Assembly (NCBI GenBank): GCA_905221605.1
Contig: CAJNDS010002465.1
Coordinates: 62,001-126,000, forward strand
Source: Symbiodinium natans
Lineage: Eukaryota > Sar > Dinophyceae > Suessiales > Symbiodiniaceae
Length of the DNA stretch: 64,000 nucleotides
Direction: 5' to 3'
The notes beneath the pieces were generated by a model. The model was not told the DNA's origin and did no database searches. It worked only from the letters and a program-made list of their open reading frames with translations. Positions 60,948 through 64,000 of the stretch are shown here, in pieces. The position numbers and the translations under genes were made by a program. The stretch's first letter is position 1. The number at the start of each line of letters is the position of its first letter.

Positions 60948-60990
60948 ACAACTCCTGCAGGGTGCCAGTGATCATCTCGAAAGTACGCTG
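60948..60990 (-). CDS. Micro-exon candidate
   Basis: CCGAGAACAG| opens RTFEMITGTLQEL, ending GAGTT|GTAGGAG. 10 of 13 codons end in G/C. The plus strand has a rival acceptor (CAACTCCTGCAG|). Confidence 0.35.
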
Positions 60991-61156
60991 TTCTCGGCCC
61001 TAGGATAGTATAGAAGGGGGTAGTAGGGAAACCCATCCCTAAACCCTAAACCCTAAACCCTAAACCCTAAACCTCCAGGTCAGCCCCTGATCTCCGGCTC
61101 TCGGACTTGTGGCTCCCAGAAGCTCTAAACCCCAAACCCTAAACCCTAAACCCTAA

Positions 61157-61395
61157 ATTGCCCTAAAACCCTAAAACCCTAAAACCCTAAAACCCTAAAA
61201 CCCTAAAACCCGAAAACCCTAAAACCCTAAAACCCTAAAACCCTAAAACCCTAAAACCCTAAAACCCTAAAACCCTAAAACCCGAAAACCCTAAAACCCT
61301 AAAACCCTAAAACCCTAAACCCTAAACCCCAAACCCTAAACCCCAAACCCCAAACCCTAAAACCCTAAAACCCTAAAACCCTAAAACCCTTAAAC
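61157..61395 (-). repeat. Octamer variant array (CCCTAAAA)n
   Basis: About 28 units of 8 bp with short CCCCAAA and CCCTTAAA interruptions. Confidence 0.97.
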
Positions 61396-61489
61396 CCTTA
61401 AACCCTAAAACCCTATACCCCAAACCCAAACCCCAATCCCTAAACCCCAAACCCTATACCTCAAACCTTAGACCCTCGACCCCCAAACC

Positions 61490-61595
61490 CCACACCGGCA
61501 GCGCTCAGCACAGCGAGTTGGGCCCCCGGGCGCTGACGCGCGGCATCTCTGCCGGTCTCGCGCGCCGGCCCCTGGCGCCCTGCAAACCTAGGACG
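61490..61595 (-). CDS. GC-rich exon-like island
   Basis: Minus frame FAGRQGPARETGRDAARQRP then GAQLAVLSAAG. GC content is about 70% overall, so open frames are expected by chance; weak call. Confidence 0.25.
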
Positions 61596-61936
61596 CCTTC
61601 TAGGCCTTAGGGCGTTGTTGGTTTAGGGTTTAGGGTTTAGGGTTTCGGGTTTCGGGTTTCGGGGCACGCGGGCAAACCAGGATCAGAGTGTAAAGGTTTG
61701 GGGCTCAAGCTCTAGGGCTTTGTTGCAGAGTAGGAGAGTGAAGTTTCTGATTACATTGCAGGGCTAAAGCAAAAAACTGTACCCTGCATCTTACACTACT
61801 TGGGGTTTATGGGCGTATGGTGTGAGGGCATGTAGTGTCTCAACAGTTTAGGGTTTGAGCCATGTAGGGATTTACAGACACCTGGGGTGAAGAGCTTGAT
61901 TGAACTTGGACGATGCCCCAAACCATCTGATGCTCC

Positions 61937-62158
61937 GTGGCTGCGCCGTTTGCATGGAGAAACTAGGGTTTAGGGTTTAGGGTTTAGGGTTTAGGGTTTA
62001 GGGTTTAGGGGAAACTTAGAGCGCATAATTAGGCGATAGGGTCGATCGTGGCTGCGCCGTTTGCATGGAGAAACTAGGGTTTAGGGTGTAGGGTTTAGGG
62101 TTTAGGGTTTAGGATTTAGGGTTTAGGGGAAACTTAGAGCGTATAATTAGGCGATGGG
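61937..62158. repeat. 111-bp tandem duplication including a telomeric array
   Basis: GTGGCTGCGCCGTTTGCATG..GAGAAACTAGGG, (TTTAGGG)n, then GAAACTTAGAGCG..GGGTCGAT occurs at 61937 and again at 62048. On the minus strand both copies encode LVSPCKRRSH, so an exon with part of its intron may be duplicated. Confidence 0.9.
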
Positions 62159-62164
62159 GTCGAT

Positions 62165-62815
62165 AGTGTTTCCGGTGTAGGGTCTAGGATTTCGGCTAGA
62201 CCCGAATCCTTAAACCCCTCAACCCGACTTCGAAGAACATCGGAACACAACAAAACAATTGTTCTAGGACGTTTTTAGTTTTGCTGAGCTTTTTGCGGGA
62301 TTTGCCTAGCGTTTCACTGGATTTCAACGGCCCAAAATTTGCAAGGTTTTGCCCAATCCCCTAAACCTACTAAAACCGAATCAAACCCTCAACTAGGCCT
62401 TGAAATCTCAACCAACCCTAACATCTGAACCTCAACCCTCAACCTTAAACCCCAAAAAAACCTCAGCCTTGAACCCTAAGCCATCAGCCTTCAGCCCTCA
62501 GCCCTGAACTCTAGCCCCTGACTCGTTCAACTTCGGGCCACAGCCCCAATCAAGACATCAGTAGCGGAGTCTGTTTAGCGTTCTTTAGTTTGTGTAGCTT
62601 TTCAGGCTTTTCATGGCTTTTTGACAACTTTCCTGAATTTCCATGGCTTTCTGATACTTCTCCCGCGATGCCAGAGAAGCATGCTTTGAAGAAATATTGC
62701 GACAACCCTGGATTCCTCGATTGAGGGCTACTTGCGTATAAAGGGAGTATATAAGGCACGAAATACATACATGCCTACGTACGTACTGTGCATACATACA
62801 CAGACATGTAAATAA
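62165..62815. other. Unique stretch without a supported gene
   Basis: Includes a minus ORF (62550-62768) with a repeated SESHGNSGKLSKSHEKPEKL motif from a short tandem duplication (GGCTTTTTGACAACTTTC / GGCTTTCTGATACTTCTC). Coding not supported beyond that. Confidence 0.4.
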
Positions 62816-63250
62816 ATAAATAAATATATAAATATATATATATATATGTATGTATGTCTGTATGTATATATATATATACATACATGCGTAAGGGGGGTTC
62901 CGGAACTAGGGGTACCTGACTGGGGTCCTTATGATAAGGGCATCCTACTATTTGGGGGGGGGGGGGGGGGGCGCAATATTAGGGTCCCTTATTTTTGTAA
63001 ACCTCAGAACTACAATAAGAAAATAAGAAAATAACTAAACAAATCACCAAATACATATATACATATATATAGATATAATGAATATGTTGCAGAGCAACCT
63101 GGAGCCTGAAAGCCCCTGAAGACCTAAACCCGAACCGAAAACTCCAACAGGGTTTAAGGGCTTAGGGGCAAGTCTACACCCCAAACCGGCAAGTCTACAC
63201 CCCAAACCCGTCCCCCTATATTCACCCCCCCCCCCCCCCCCCCCCCCACT
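62815..63250. repeat. TA/CATA microsatellites and G/C homopolymers
   Basis: TATATA/TGTATG repeats at 62815-62885 and 63050-63080, G-run at about 62956, C-run at about 63225-63247. No gene seen. Confidence 0.85.
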
Positions 63251-64000
63251 AGCCCCTGAGATTAACTACTCCCCATATACTGTAATAGCACTAGAATGGG
63301 AGTATTGAAAGACCTAAACTCCTCAACTCCTAAACTCCTATAAACTCCTAAACTCCCAAACTCCTAAACTCCTAAACTCCTAAACCCTAACCCTAAACCC
63401 TAAACCCTAGAAGCATCAAGCTCCTTTTCTCAACATGCCGAGGAATCGACTCGAAGAGGTACTCTCGGCTCCCGCTAGGGCTTTGTGAGGGGCTGAGGGC
63501 TTCGATGATGCTGGGTTTAGGGTTTAGGGTTTAGGGTTTAGGGTTTGGGGTTTAGGGTTTAGGGTTTGGGGTTTGGGGTTTAGGGCTTGGCGTTTAGGGC
63601 TTAGGGTTTAGGATTGAGGTTTAGGGTTTGAGGCTTAGGGTTTAGGGTTTTGGGGCTTGGGGTTCAGGGTGTGGGTGGGGTCTTGGTAGCCCAGCGGGTT
63701 ACTTCATAAGGGCGCCTTGAACCCAAACAAGGGAAACGGGTATTACTGGGAAACCTAGGGGGTCCATATGGTTCAGCGTTAGGGCGTGTGCTTCTTGGGG
63801 GTGTAGTGTTTAGGGCTTTCAGGCTTGACCCTAAACCCTAAACCCAAAACCCTAAACCCTAAACCCTGAACCCTAAACCCTAAACCCTAAACCCTACACC
63901 CTGAAACCGCGCGTCTTTGGGGCGGTTTGGGAGCTCGGGCTGCTTTAGTCTTTGTAATTATTTGGTTTAGGGTTTAGGGTTTAGGGTTTAGGGTTTAGGG

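Larger units (their letters stand above)
1..64000. repeat. Interspersed telomere-type heptamer (TTTAGGG/CCCTAAA) arrays across the whole window
   Basis: Arrays of the heptamer occur every few hundred bases in both orientations, mixed with degenerate units (TTCAGGG, TTGAGGG, GGGCTTA, CCCGAAA). Unique islands of about 50-150 bp lie between them. Both orientations alternate, so this is not one terminal telomere but interstitial telomeric sequence. TTTAGGG is the telomere unit of dinoflagellates, many apicomplexans, chromerids and plants. Where no other feature is listed, the gap holds only such arrays or unrecognised short sequence. Confidence 0.97.

Noticed and set aside
1-64000. Coccidian (Eimeria-type) origin
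   Set aside because: Telomere-like repeats and TA microsatellites would fit, but the CAG-repeat coding typical of Eimeria is missing, and the GC donor, AG|G acceptors and gag-like motif fit dinoflagellates better. Kept as the alternative.
1-64000. tRNA, rRNA or other structured RNA genes
   Set aside because: No cloverleaf or rRNA core motif was seen by eye; a covariance-model scan would be needed to be sure.

Overview
The window reads as nuclear DNA of an alveolate protist, most likely a dinoflagellate. The plant-type telomere heptamer TTTAGGG/CCCTAAA is scattered in both orientations from end to end, in well over a hundred arrays of a few to about 28 units. There is no long conventional ORF and no rRNA or tRNA gene that I can recognise. 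Short exon-like islands (about 45-150 nt) sit between the arrays. Many begin after AG|G, and the best show strong G/C at third codon positions in one frame. GC-AG introns and AG|G acceptors are known dinoflagellate traits, and several fragments look like dinoflagellate retroelement proteins. A coccidian (Eimeria-type) genome with telomere-like repeats is the main alternative.

Firmest gene: a minus-strand Mei2-type RNA-recognition domain (RRM_2) split over three exons at 42139-42188, 40957-41006 and 40010-40104. The introns, about 1.1 kb and 0.85 kb, are largely TTTAGGG arrays and dispersed elements. The spliced product follows the RRM_2 consensus across both junctions. Next best is a minus-strand three-exon model at 57430-56923. 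One of its introns is almost exactly a 101-bp terminal-inverted-repeat element with a 4-bp target duplication, that is, an introner. Many further single-exon candidates are listed, mostly on the minus strand. Short GC-rich islands are often open on both strands, so strand calls are tentative unless splice signals, third-position bias or homology decide.

Layout. 1-18 kb: dense telomeric arrays with minus-strand exon candidates. 18.0-19.0 kb: T-rich minisatellite with one exon inside. 19.3-21 kb: three inverted-repeat elements. 21.2-23.1 kb: longest repeat-free stretch, with what may be a decayed ORF. 23.3-25.7 kb: a hairpin-forming satellite and an AT-rich satellite, bracketed by inverted copies of one C-run motif. 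26-40 kb: telomeric arrays, a duplicated exon, minisatellites and mobile elements. 40-42.2 kb: RRM_2 gene. 42.5-51 kb: further arrays, satellites and exon candidates. 51-55 kb: copia RNase H fragment, a long acidic exon and a decayed retroelement frame. 55-64 kb: the introner gene and further exon candidates.

At least eight families of small inverted-repeat elements (about 40-190 bp) recur. Several carry telomeric heptamers inside, and some have 8-9-bp target duplications. Together they suggest that both telomere-like DNA and the introns spread through such insertions. Apart from the RRM_2 match, functions are not recognised.
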